Shown here one piece after another: positions 18,006 through 25,527 of a stretch of DNA of 64,000 nt. The DNA comes from Pseudooceanicola endophyticus. GTDB taxonomy: Bacteria > Pseudomonadota > Alphaproteobacteria > Rhodobacterales > Rhodobacteraceae. Below the pieces are notes generated by a model. That model was not told where the DNA came from and did no database searches. It saw only the letters and a list, made by a program, of their open reading frames with translations. A program made the translations under genes and the position numbers. Location of the stretch: contig NZ_JAHIAB010000009.1 in the NCBI RefSeq assembly GCF_018760365.1, forward strand, positions 172,922-236,921. The letters run 5' to 3'. Within the stretch, counting starts at the first letter, position 1; the number at the start of each line of letters is the position of its first letter.

Positions 18006-19211
18006 ATGACCGGCCGAGTTTTCCAGAATATCCCTGATCAGATCCCCGCGGGCCGCACGCTGGTCCGTTCCGCCGCCACCCTCAGCCGCCGCGCCTTCGG
18101 GGCGCTGGCCCTCTCTGCCGCGCTGGCAGGCCCGACCCTAGCCGAAACCTCCGGCGATCCCGTCTACATCGGCGTTTCGGGGCCGATGACCGGCCCGCAG
18201 GGCCAGTATGGCGAGATGTGGAAGATGGGCTTCGACCTGGCCCTGGAAGAGATCAACGCCGACGGCGGCATCAACGGCCGCCCGCTGGACTACATCTTCG
18301 AGGACACCCAGAACGATCCCCGCCAGACCATCGCCGTGGCGCAGAAGTTCATTGCCGATCCGAAGATCTCGGTCGAGGTGGGCGATTTCTCCTCCACCTC
18401 CTCGATGGCGGCCTCGCCACTGTATCAGCGCGGCAAGCTGGTGCAGTTCGGCTTCACCAACTCCCATCCCGATTTCACCAAGACCGGCGATTACATGTGG
18501 TCGAACTCGGTTCCCCAAAGCCAGGAACAGCCGCTGCTGGCGAAATTCGCCACCGAAGGGCTGGGGCTGAAGAAGATCGCGGTGATGTATCTCAATACCG
18601 ACTGGGGCAAGACCTCCAAGGACCTGTTCCTGAAGGCCGCCGCCGATGACGGCGCCGAGGTGGTCGCCGCCGAAGGCTATCTGGGCGACGAGAAGGATTT
18701 CCGCGCCACCCTGGTGCGGGTGCGTGATGCCAAGCCCGACGGGATCATGCTGGAAAGCTACTACAGCGACGCGGCGCTGATCGTGCGCCAGATCCGCGAT
18801 CTGGGCATCGATGTGCCGATCATGGCGACGGGCTCGATCTATTCGCCCGATTTCATCAAGCTGGCGGGCGATGCCTCTGAGGGGGTCTATACCTCGGTCT
18901 ACTACGCGCCGCAGTCGCCGCGTCCCGAGGTGCAGCATTTCGTCAAGGCTTTCACCGAGAAATACGGCTCCGAACCCAGCCATTTCAGCGCGCTGGCCTA
19001 TGACACCTTCAACCTGCTGGCCACCGTGATGCGCGACTACGGCACCTCGCGCGAGGACGTGAAGGAAGGGCTGGGCAAGATCCACGACCTGCCCAGCGTC
19101 ATGTTCCCGAAAGTCAGCTTCGACCCCGAGACCCGGCGCGTGGCCGGGCCCGAGGTGACGCCGCTGGTGGTCAAGGACGGCGAATTCGTCGTCTACAGGC
19201 CGCAGGGCTAG
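18006..19211 (+). CDS. Tat-exported Leu/Ile/Val-type ABC substrate-binding protein (copy 1)
   Basis: This 401-residue protein belongs to the type I periplasmic binding proteins (LivJ/AmiC-like, Peripla_BP_6). The leader has a twin-arginine-like LSRRAFGALALSAALAGPTL before Ala-Glu, which suggests folded export, unusual for LivJ. The mature part starts SGDPVYIGVSGPMTGPQGQY. The start at 18006 follows GAGAAGGAA and removes an unlikely 28-residue extension. It is very like the next gene: residues from EINADGG to SQEQPL are identical in both copies, while the C-terminal lobes diverge. It is followed by copy 2 and the permease genes. Confidence 0.93.
   Translation: MTGRVFQNIPDQIPAGRTLVRSAATLSRRAFGALALSAALAGPTLAETSGDPVYIGVSGPMTGPQGQYGEMWKMGFDLALEEINADGGINGRPLDYIFEDTQNDPRQTIAVAQKFIADPKISVEVGDFSSTSSMAASPLYQRGKLVQFGFTNSHPDFTKTGDYMWSNSVPQSQEQPLLAKFATEGLGLKKIAVMYLNTDWGKTSKDLFLKAAADDGAEVVAAEGYLGDEKDFRATLVRVRDAKPDGIMLESYYSDAALIVRQIRDLGIDVPIMATGSIYSPDFIKLAGDASEGVYTSVYYAPQSPRPEVQHFVKAFTEKYGSEPSHFSALAYDTFNLLATVMRDYGTSREDVKEGLGKIHDLPSVMFPKVSFDPETRRVAGPEVTPLVVKDGEFVVYRPQG
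18250..18530 (+). repeat. Duplicated block, copy 1 (inside first binding-protein gene)
   Basis: These 281 bases recur at 19510-19790, offset by exactly 1260 bases, with only six differences that I can count, all silent. The similarity falls off sharply on the 3' side. Confidence 0.9.
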
Positions 19212-19313
19212 GGCAGAGGTCAAGGTCTCCCGTCAAGGCCTGCTCCTGAGGCTCCCGTGCGCGCGCCGGGCAGGGCGCGCGCTCCCGCTCTCTCCGAACA
19301 CAAGGACATTCCC

Positions 19314-20471
19314 ATGACCGAGCATCGCCTCCTCCCGGCGCTGAGCCGTCGTCTTTTCTGCCAGCTCGCGCTGGTTTCGACCCTGGCCGGCCCGGCACTG
19401 GCCGCCACCTCGGGCGATCCCGTCTACATCGGCGTTTCGGGGCCGCTGACAGGGCCGCAGGCCCAGTACGGCGCCATGTGGAAACAGGGTTTCGACCTGG
19501 CCCTGAAAGAGATCAACGCCGACGGCGGCATCAACGGTCGCCCGCTGGACTACATCTTCGAGGACACCCAGAACGATCCCCGCCAGACCATCGCCGTGGC
19601 GCAGAAGTTCATCGCCGATCCGAAGATCTCGGTCGAGGTGGGCGATTTTTCCTCCACCTCCTCGATGGCGGCCTCGCCGCTGTATCAGCGGGGCAAGCTG
19701 GTGCAGTTCGGCTTCACCAACTCCCACCCCGATTTCACCAAGACCGGCGATTACATGTGGTCGAACTCGGTTCCCCAAAGCCAGGAACAGCCTCTTGTCG
19801 CCCGCCACGTGGTCGAGGACATGGGGATGAAGAAGATCGGGGTGATGTACCTCAACACCGACTGGGGCAAGACCTCCAAGGATATCTTCGCCAAGGCCGC
19901 CAGGGATCTGGGCGCCGAGATCACCACCGAAGAGGGCTATCTGGGCGACGAGAAGGATTTCCGCGCCACTCTGGTGCGGGTACGCGACACCCATCCCGAC
20001 GGCCTGATGCTGGTCAGCTACTATGCCGATGCGGCGCTGATCGTGCGCCAGGCGCGCGAGATGGGGATCGAGCTGCCGATCTTCGCCGCCGGCGCCAATT
20101 CGCCCGAGTTCATCAAGCTGGCCGGGCCCGCCGGCAACGGTGTGCACACCGCGATCAACTTCGCCGAAACCTCGACCCGTCCCGAGGTCGAGCATTTCGT
20201 GGCGGCCTTCAAGGAAACCTATGGTCAGGGCCCGTCGCATTTCGCGGCCATGGCCTATGACACGTTCAACCTGCTGGCGGCGGTGATGCGCGAATACGGC
20301 ACTTCGCGCGAGGATGTGAAGGAGGGGCTGGGCAAGATCACCGACGCCAAGAGCGTGATCTTCCCGAAAGTCAGCTTCGATCCCGAAACCCGCCGCATCT
20401 CGGATCCTTCGGTGACCGAGCTCGTGGTGCAGGACGGCGGCTACACCGTCTACCAGCCGGCCAGCCAGTGA
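19314..20471 (+). CDS. Tat-exported Leu/Ile/Val-type ABC substrate-binding protein (copy 2)
   Basis: This 385-residue paralogue of the preceding gene is also a type I periplasmic binding protein, with a Tat-like leader (LSRRLFCQLALVSTLAGPAL). The N-terminal lobe shares a block of about 95 identical residues with copy 1. The C-terminal lobe differs clearly, for example NSPEFIKLAGPAGNGVHTAI against YSPDFIKLAGDASEGVYTSV in copy 1, which may alter ligand preference. The start at 19314 is placed just before the leader. Two binding proteins feeding one permease would widen the substrate range. Confidence 0.93.
   Translation: MTEHRLLPALSRRLFCQLALVSTLAGPALAATSGDPVYIGVSGPLTGPQAQYGAMWKQGFDLALKEINADGGINGRPLDYIFEDTQNDPRQTIAVAQKFIADPKISVEVGDFSSTSSMAASPLYQRGKLVQFGFTNSHPDFTKTGDYMWSNSVPQSQEQPLVARHVVEDMGMKKIGVMYLNTDWGKTSKDIFAKAARDLGAEITTEEGYLGDEKDFRATLVRVRDTHPDGLMLVSYYADAALIVRQAREMGIELPIFAAGANSPEFIKLAGPAGNGVHTAINFAETSTRPEVEHFVAAFKETYGQGPSHFAAMAYDTFNLLAAVMREYGTSREDVKEGLGKITDAKSVIFPKVSFDPETRRISDPSVTELVVQDGGYTVYQPASQ
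19510..19790 (+). repeat. Duplicated block, copy 2 (inside second binding-protein gene)
   Basis: Counterpart of 18250-18530. All differences are synonymous, which points to recent duplication, gene conversion or strong purifying selection on this lobe. Confidence 0.9.
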
Positions 20472-20545
20472 GCGGCCATCCCGTGACAGGCCCGCGTTGC
20501 CTGCGGCCCGTGGGGCCGCAGATGACCGGATTGGAGACCTAAGAC

Positions 20546-22387
20546 ATGGAATTCATATCAAATCTCGTGTCCATGCCCTGGCTGGACTACTCGATCTCGG
20601 GGCTGGTGATCGGCTCCATCTACGCGCTGATGGCGATTGGCCTGGCGCTGATCTTCGGGGTCGCGAACCTGATCAACTTTGCCCATGGGGCGGTGTTCAC
20701 GGTGGGCTCCTACATCGGCTGGACCTGCCTTGTGGCGCTGCATCTGCCGCTGGGCGTGTCGATCGTGCTGGTGGCCCTGGGCACCGGCATCGTGGGGGCG
20801 CTGATCGAATGGCTGGCGATCCGGCCGCTGAACCGGCAATCGCGCATCGCGCCGCTGCTGTCGACCATCGGCGTCGGGCTGATCCTGGACCAGGTGATCC
20901 ACATCGTCTTTTCGCCGACGCCGCGCGCCCTTAGCGCCAATATCCCGAACTGGCGCATCCAGGTCGGCAACGGCACCATCGGTCCCATCGACATCACCAT
21001 CGCGCTGACCGCGATCCTGTCGGCGGGGCTGCTGTACCTGTTCCTCTACAAGACCAAGCTGGGCATGGCGGTGCGGGCCACCGCCCAGGACGATGACGCG
21101 GCCAAGCAGATGGGCGTGAACATCAACCGGGTGAACATGACCGTCTTCGGCATCGCCGGGGCGCTTGGCGGCATCGCCGGGCTGCTGGTGGGGCTCTATT
21201 TCAACTCCATCGATCCGAATGCCTCGTTCCAGATGATGCTGAAGGGGATGGTCGCCATCGTCATCGGCGGCATGGCCAACGTGCCGGGTGCCATCGGCGG
21301 CGGGCTGATCCTTGGCCTGATCGAAAGCTACGGCATCGGGCTGTTCGGCGCCAGCTACCGCAATCTGTTCGCCTTCGCGGTGCTGCTGATCATGCTGCTG
21401 TTCCGCCCCAACGGCCTGTTCGCCCGCAAGGGCGAACGCCATGCCGAGCCGATGACCGGCACCTTCGTCAGCCAGTCCAAGCCCGTGCGCATCCCGAAAC
21501 AGCTGATCCTGGCGCTGGTGGTGGTGGCGCTGCTGCTGCCGATGGCGAACCAGCCCTACATCACCCAGATCATGACCAATGCCTATCTTTACGGGCTGGC
21601 CGCGCTGGCGCTGACGCTGGTGTCGGGCACTGTGGGTCTGGTCTCGATCGGCCATGCGGCGCTGCTGGCGCTTGGCGCCTATGCCTCGGCGCTGGCGACC
21701 ACCAAGGGGCTGCCGGTGGGGCTGGGTCTGATCTTCGGCGGGCTGTTCGCGGGCATCGTCGGCACCGTGCTTGCCTATCCGGCCTTCCGTCTGCGCGGTC
21801 ATTACGTGGCCATCGGCACCCTCGCTCTGGGCGAGATCGTGGCCCTGGTCATCCTCAACTGGACCCCGGTCACCAATGGCGCGCTCGGCGTCTTCGCGAT
21901 CCCCCCGCTGGAGCTGTTCGGCGTGCCGCTTTACGGCACCAACCAGAGCTACTGGTTCGTGCTGGGGCTGCTGCTGGTGTTCTGCGGCCTGCAGGTCAGG
22001 CTGCTCAACTCCCACCTGGGCCGGACCTGGCGCGCCATCCGCGAAGATACCGTCGCGGCCGAGACCTACGGGATTTCCTCCAACTACTACAAGGGTCTGG
22101 CCTTCGGCTTTGCGGGCTTCACCGCCGGGATCGCGGGGGCCGTCACCGCGCATCAGTGGTCCTTCATCAACTACGACAGCTTCAACCTGCAATTCTCGGT
22201 TCTGATCCTGACCATGGTGCTGCTGGGCGGCATGGGCAACGTGTCCGGCGCGGTGCTGGGGGCCATCGTCATCGCGGCGCTGCCGGAATTCTTCCGCGCC
22301 GTCGCCGAGTACCGGATGCTGTTCTACGGCGCCGCACTGATCATCCTTATCCGTTTCCGGCCTCAGGGCCTTCTGGGGAGTGGCTGA
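20546..22387 (+). CDS. Fused LivH-LivM branched-chain-type ABC permease
   Basis: This 613-residue inner-membrane protein contains both permeases of a HAAT-family importer. The N-terminal ~295 residues are LivH-like (GLVIGSIYALMAIGLALIFG; then GALGGIAGLLVGLYFNSIDP) and the C-terminal ~300 are LivM-like (SGTVGLVSIGHAALLALGAY; FGFAGFTAGIAGAVTAHQWS), joined by a hydrophilic linker (ARKGERHAEPMTG). E. coli encodes the two separately. The start at 20546 follows GGAGACCTAAGAC. It is followed after 3 bases by livG. Confidence 0.93.
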   Translation: MEFISNLVSMPWLDYSISGLVIGSIYALMAIGLALIFGVANLINFAHGAVFTVGSYIGWTCLVALHLPLGVSIVLVALGTGIVGALIEWLAIRPLNRQSRIAPLLSTIGVGLILDQVIHIVFSPTPRALSANIPNWRIQVGNGTIGPIDITIALTAILSAGLLYLFLYKTKLGMAVRATAQDDDAAKQMGVNINRVNMTVFGIAGALGGIAGLLVGLYFNSIDPNASFQMMLKGMVAIVIGGMANVPGAIGGGLILGLIESYGIGLFGASYRNLFAFAVLLIMLLFRPNGLFARKGERHAEPMTGTFVSQSKPVRIPKQLILALVVVALLLPMANQPYITQIMTNAYLYGLAALALTLVSGTVGLVSIGHAALLALGAYASALATTKGLPVGLGLIFGGLFAGIVGTVLAYPAFRLRGHYVAIGTLALGEIVALVILNWTPVTNGALGVFAIPPLELFGVPLYGTNQSYWFVLGLLLVFCGLQVRLLNSHLGRTWRAIREDTVAAETYGISSNYYKGLAFGFAGFTAGIAGAVTAHQWSFINYDSFNLQFSVLILTMVLLGGMGNVSGAVLGAIVIAALPEFFRAVAEYRMLFYGAALIILIRFRPQGLLGSG

Positions 22388-22390
22388 ACC

Positions 22391-23320
22391 ATGTCCGACC
22401 AACCTATCCTGACCGCCACCGGCATCACCCGCCGCTTCGGAGGCATCACCGCCGTCGACCAGGTGAACCTGCATGTCCATGAGGGCGAGTTCCTCTCGGT
22501 CATCGGGCCCAATGGCGCCGGCAAGACGACGCTGTTCAACCTGATCTCCGGGCAGGACCGCATGAACGGTGGCACCGTCACCCTGGACGGGCGCGACATC
22601 ACCAACATGCGGCCCCACAAGATGGCCGAGATCGGCGTGGCGCGCACCTTCCAGCATGGCCGGGTCTTCGGCAACCTGACCGTGATGGACAACGTTCTGG
22701 TGGGCTGCCACACCCGGATGAAGGCCGCGCGCTCCTCCGTGCCGGTGGTGGCGCCGGTGCTGGAGATCCTGAAGGCGCTGATCCGGCCCGCGTCCGTGCG
22801 GGCCGAGGAAGAGGCGATGCGCGCCGAGGCGCGCGAGATCATCGCCACCTTCGGCGAGCGCCTGACACCCCGGATCGACAATCCGACCTACTCGCTCTCC
22901 TACGCCAACCGCCGCCGGGTCGAGATCGCCCGCGCCCTGGCCCTGCATCCGCGCATCCTGATCCTGGATGAGCCCACCGCCGGCATGAACGAAAGCGAGA
23001 CCGCCGAGATGCAGGAGATCATCGCCGGTCTGAAGGCCGAAGGGCGCACCATCCTGCTGATCGAGCACAAGCTGAACATGGTCATGCAGCTGTCGGACCG
23101 GGTGATGGCGATGGACAACGGCCGCGTCATCTCGGAAGGCAAGCCCTACGAGGTGCGCAACGACCCCAAGGTGATCGAGGCCTACCTTGGGCATTCCACC
23201 ATCGGCGGCGGGCGCCCGGCCTCGGGCGATCCCGACGAAGGCTCTGCGGTGGGCGTCGCGCGCACGCGTTGCGATGCCCCGGTCGCCGGTCAGTTCACCC
23301 TTGCAGGAGGTTCGCAATGA
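22391..23320 (+). CDS. livG: Branched-chain-type ABC transporter ATPase LivG
   Basis: This 309-residue ATPase shows Walker A GPNGAGKTT (residues 39-47), a signature region SLSYANRRRVEIARAL and Walker B ILILDEPTAGMN. The length is more than that of E. coli LivG (255) because of an insertion (CHTRMKAARSSVPVVAP region) and a C-terminal tail. The tail (GGGRPASGDPDEGSAVGVAR) has no known role. Its stop overlaps the livF start as ATGA. It should pair with LivF under the fused permease. Confidence 0.93.
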   Translation: MSDQPILTATGITRRFGGITAVDQVNLHVHEGEFLSVIGPNGAGKTTLFNLISGQDRMNGGTVTLDGRDITNMRPHKMAEIGVARTFQHGRVFGNLTVMDNVLVGCHTRMKAARSSVPVVAPVLEILKALIRPASVRAEEEAMRAEAREIIATFGERLTPRIDNPTYSLSYANRRRVEIARALALHPRILILDEPTAGMNESETAEMQEIIAGLKAEGRTILLIEHKLNMVMQLSDRVMAMDNGRVISEGKPYEVRNDPKVIEAYLGHSTIGGGRPASGDPDEGSAVGVARTRCDAPVAGQFTLAGGSQ

Positions 23321-24045
23321 ACAAGCCGCTTCTGGAGATGAAGAACATCAACTCCTTCTACGGACCGGTGCAGGTGCATTTCGACCTCTCGATGACGGTG
23401 CCGGAGAATTCGATCGTCTGCCTGCTGGGGGGCAATGCCTCGGGCAAGTCGACGACGATGAAGACGATCCTCGGGCTTCAGGTGCCGAAATCGGGCACCG
23501 TCAGCATGGAGGGGCGCGACATCACCGGCCTGCCCACGCCCGAGATCGTGCGTTCCGGAATCGCCACCGTGCCCGAGGCGCGGCGTCTCTTCGGCGACAT
23601 GACCGTGCGCGAGAACCTGATGATGGGCGCCTATACCCGCACCGACAAGCCCGCCATCGCCGAGGATTTCGAACGTATGCTGGAGCTGTTCCCGCGCCTG
23701 AAGGAGCGCGTCTCGCAGAAGGCGGGCACCATGTCGGGGGGCGAGCAGCAGATGGTGGCCATGGCCCGTGCCCTGATGGCGCGGCCCAAGCTGATCTGCA
23801 TGGACGAACCCACCATGGGCCTCTCGCCGCTGTTCGTGGACCGCGTGCTTGAGCTGATCGCCACCGTGCGTTCCACCGGCGTGTCGGTCTTCATGGTGGA
23901 ACAGAACGCCTCCATCGCGCTGTCCATCGCCGATTACGGCTATGTGCTTCAGACCGGGCGGATCATGCTGGAGGGCCCGGCGTCGGACCTGCTGGCCGAT
24001 CCGCGCATTCGCTCCGCCTATCTGGGCGAGGATATCGCCGCCTGA
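23317..24045 (+). CDS. livF: Branched-chain-type ABC transporter ATPase LivF
   Basis: This 242-residue ATPase shows Walker A GGNASGKST near residue 35, the signature MSGGEQQMVAMARAL and Walker B LICMDEPTMGLSP, all LivF-like. The start at 23317 overlaps the livG stop, with GCAGGAGG just upstream, so a 16-residue longer version is unlikely. Together with LivG it powers the importer fed by the two binding proteins. It is followed by a small hairpin and the AhpD-like genes. Confidence 0.93.
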   Translation: MNKPLLEMKNINSFYGPVQVHFDLSMTVPENSIVCLLGGNASGKSTTMKTILGLQVPKSGTVSMEGRDITGLPTPEIVRSGIATVPEARRLFGDMTVRENLMMGAYTRTDKPAIAEDFERMLELFPRLKERVSQKAGTMSGGEQQMVAMARALMARPKLICMDEPTMGLSPLFVDRVLELIATVRSTGVSVFMVEQNASIALSIADYGYVLQTGRIMLEGPASDLLADPRIRSAYLGEDIAA

Positions 24046-24061
24046 TCGCGCAGGCCCTGCG

Positions 24062-24081
24062 GGCCGCCTCCGGTGGCGGCC
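24062..24081 (+). terminator. Intra-operon hairpin after livF
   Basis: GGCCGCC-TCCGGT-GGCGGCC forms a 7-base-pair stem with a 6-base loop. There is no T-tract, so it is probably a partial attenuator or mRNA 3'-end stabiliser between the transport genes and the AhpD-like pair. Confidence 0.4.
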
Positions 24082-24128
24082 TGCATTCCCCCTCTCTCTC
24101 CTGACATTGCCACGAAAGGAGTCCGGCC

Positions 24129-24608
24129 ATGCTGGACAAGACCGCCGATCTTCTGCCCGAACTGACGGGCGGCGCGGGCCTGACGCTTGCCGCCAGCCGT
24201 CCCGCCGCCTTCGAGGCCCTTGCCGCCTCTTACGAGGCGCTTCTGGGCCCTGCCTCCTCGCCGCATCTGAGCGCGAAGGAGAAACGCCTGGTCGCCACCG
24301 CCGTCGCCCACTGGCACGCGGAACCCCTTGCCGCCGCCTTCTACACCGCCGAGGCCGAGGCCGCCGGGGCGGGCATCGAGGAGATCAGCGCCGCCAGGGA
24401 AGGCCGCGCCGAAGATCCCCGCCTTCAGGCCCTGCTGGCGCACGCCCATATGCTGACCTTCGCGCCCATCGAGGGCAGCCCGGAAAAGCTTGCCACGCTG
24501 CGCGCCGCCGGGGTTTCCGAAGACGGGCTGATCGCGCTGTCGCAGCTGACCGCCTTCCTGTCCCACCAACTGCGCGCCGCCTTCACGCTGCGCCTGCTCG
24601 GAGCCTGA
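24129..24608 (+). CDS. CMD-domain protein without a redox Cys pair
   Basis: This 159-residue, Ala-rich helical protein looks like a carboxymuconolactone-decarboxylase/AhpD-fold protein but has no CxxC motif, so it cannot be a classical peroxidase. It starts 12 bases after GAAAGGAG and is followed 3 bases after its stop by the AhpD-like gene. I recall paired families of this kind (CMD-domain and alkylhydroperoxidase-domain proteins of the Avi_7170/Avi_7169 type) next to ABC transporters and flavin monooxygenases; that match is from memory and unverified. It may act as a partner subunit of the next protein. Confidence 0.7.
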   Translation: MLDKTADLLPELTGGAGLTLAASRPAAFEALAASYEALLGPASSPHLSAKEKRLVATAVAHWHAEPLAAAFYTAEAEAAGAGIEEISAAREGRAEDPRLQALLAHAHMLTFAPIEGSPEKLATLRAAGVSEDGLIALSQLTAFLSHQLRAAFTLRLLGA

Positions 24609-24611
24609 GCC

Positions 24612-25190
24612 ATGGCCGAGAAGATCCCCTTCACGATGGAGAACCTCGTCTGGCGCTCCTGGAGCAATCCGATGGTGCTGGAAGAGTGCACCGCCGAACA
24701 GATCGACGTGCTGGAGAAATCCGATCCCGTCGCCAAGACCCATGAATACTATCTGACGCTGGTGCGCGATCCGGCGGCGCTGCTGGCGCGTTCGCAACTG
24801 TTCAACGCCATCATGTACACCCGCGAAGGGGCGCGGCGCGCCGACAAGGAATTCGCCGCCACCGCCGAAAGCCTGCTGAACGGCTGCGTCTTCTGCGCCT
24901 CGGTGCATTCGCGGCTTTATGCGACCTTCGGCAAGGACCGGCCCACCATGGAGGCCTTCATGAAGGACGGGCTTGGCGCCGACCTCAGCCCCCGTCTGCG
25001 CGCCATTGCCGAATTCGCCACCGCCCTTGCCGCGACTCCCCCGGTGGCCGGTCCCGCCCATGTGGCGGCGCTGGAAGCCGAGGGGATGAGCCGCGAAGAG
25101 ATCCTGGATATCGCCAATGCGGTGGCGATGTTTGCCTGGGCCAACCGGCTGATGCTGACTCTGGGAGAGCCGGAATACGCCGCAGCCTGA
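24612..25190 (+). CDS. AhpD-like alkylhydroperoxidase-domain protein
   Basis: This 192-residue protein has the AhpD active-site pattern CVFCASVHSR near residue 98 (CxxC followed by His), so it may reduce peroxides or act as a redox-active decarboxylase-like enzyme. The helix bundle repeats typical of the family follow (SPRLRAIAEFATALAATPP). It is coupled to the preceding Cys-less CMD protein, suggesting a heteromer. In context it could remove peroxide or hydroperoxide by-products of the flavin monooxygenase encoded at the head of the cluster. It is the last gene before a strong hairpin at 25211. Confidence 0.85.
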   Translation: MAEKIPFTMENLVWRSWSNPMVLEECTAEQIDVLEKSDPVAKTHEYYLTLVRDPAALLARSQLFNAIMYTREGARRADKEFAATAESLLNGCVFCASVHSRLYATFGKDRPTMEAFMKDGLGADLSPRLRAIAEFATALAATPPVAGPAHVAALEAEGMSREEILDIANAVAMFAWANRLMLTLGEPEYAAA

Positions 25191-25210
25191 AGGACTTGGC
25201 CGATTGTACC

Positions 25211-25244
25211 GGGACCGTCCGCGCCAAAGGCGCCGGGCGGTCCC
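25211..25244 (+). terminator. Terminator of the monooxygenase/Liv/AhpD cluster
   Basis: GGGACCGTCC-GCGCC pairs with GGCGC-C-GGGCGGTCCC around AAA, a long GC-rich stem of about 15 pairs with one bulge and one wobble-like mismatch. The downstream GTCATTT is only weakly T-rich. Confidence 0.6.
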
Positions 25245-25351
25245 GTCATTTCGGGGCGGCGGGACGCTGCGTTTACCTGTCTTTCATAAGTAATTCGATT
25301 TGATTTATTAAATGTCATCTGTAAGGTGTGCCCCGGGAAGGAGAGCACGTC

Positions 25352-25504
25352 ATGGATCGACAGAACCGCCAGAGGCAGGACCGCGGGGCCAGAAGGGGCC
25401 TTGTGCGCTCTTGCCGTGGCCCGTCTTCGGGACAGGTCCCGAAGCCTGCCGGTCCGGGGGCAGCCGTGTCGCTGCGCCGCCCGCCCGTGCTCCCGACAGA
25501 TTGA
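25352..25504 (+). CDS. Possible leader peptide upstream of the FucP-like permease
   Basis: A 50-codon ORF (starts MDRQNRQRQDRGARRG, ends in PPVLPTD) begins 6 to 8 bases after a strong GGAAGGAG site, and its stop lies 23 bases before the permease start. The sequence is very basic and matches no family I know. A perfect hairpin lies inside it (25425-25444). It may be a leader peptide or simply a well-placed chance ORF; expression is not shown by the sequence alone. Confidence 0.35.
   Translation: MDRQNRQRQDRGARRGLVRSCRGPSSGQVPKPAGPGAAVSLRRPPVLPTD
25425..25444 (+). other. Perfect inverted repeat within the leader ORF
   Basis: CTTCGGGAC-AG-GTCCCGAAG is a perfect 9+2+9 inverted repeat, about 85 bases before the permease start. 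It could form an mRNA hairpin or bind a regulator as DNA. Confidence 0.5.
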
Positions 25505-25527
25505 TTTCATCCTCAAGAGGTTTTCCA

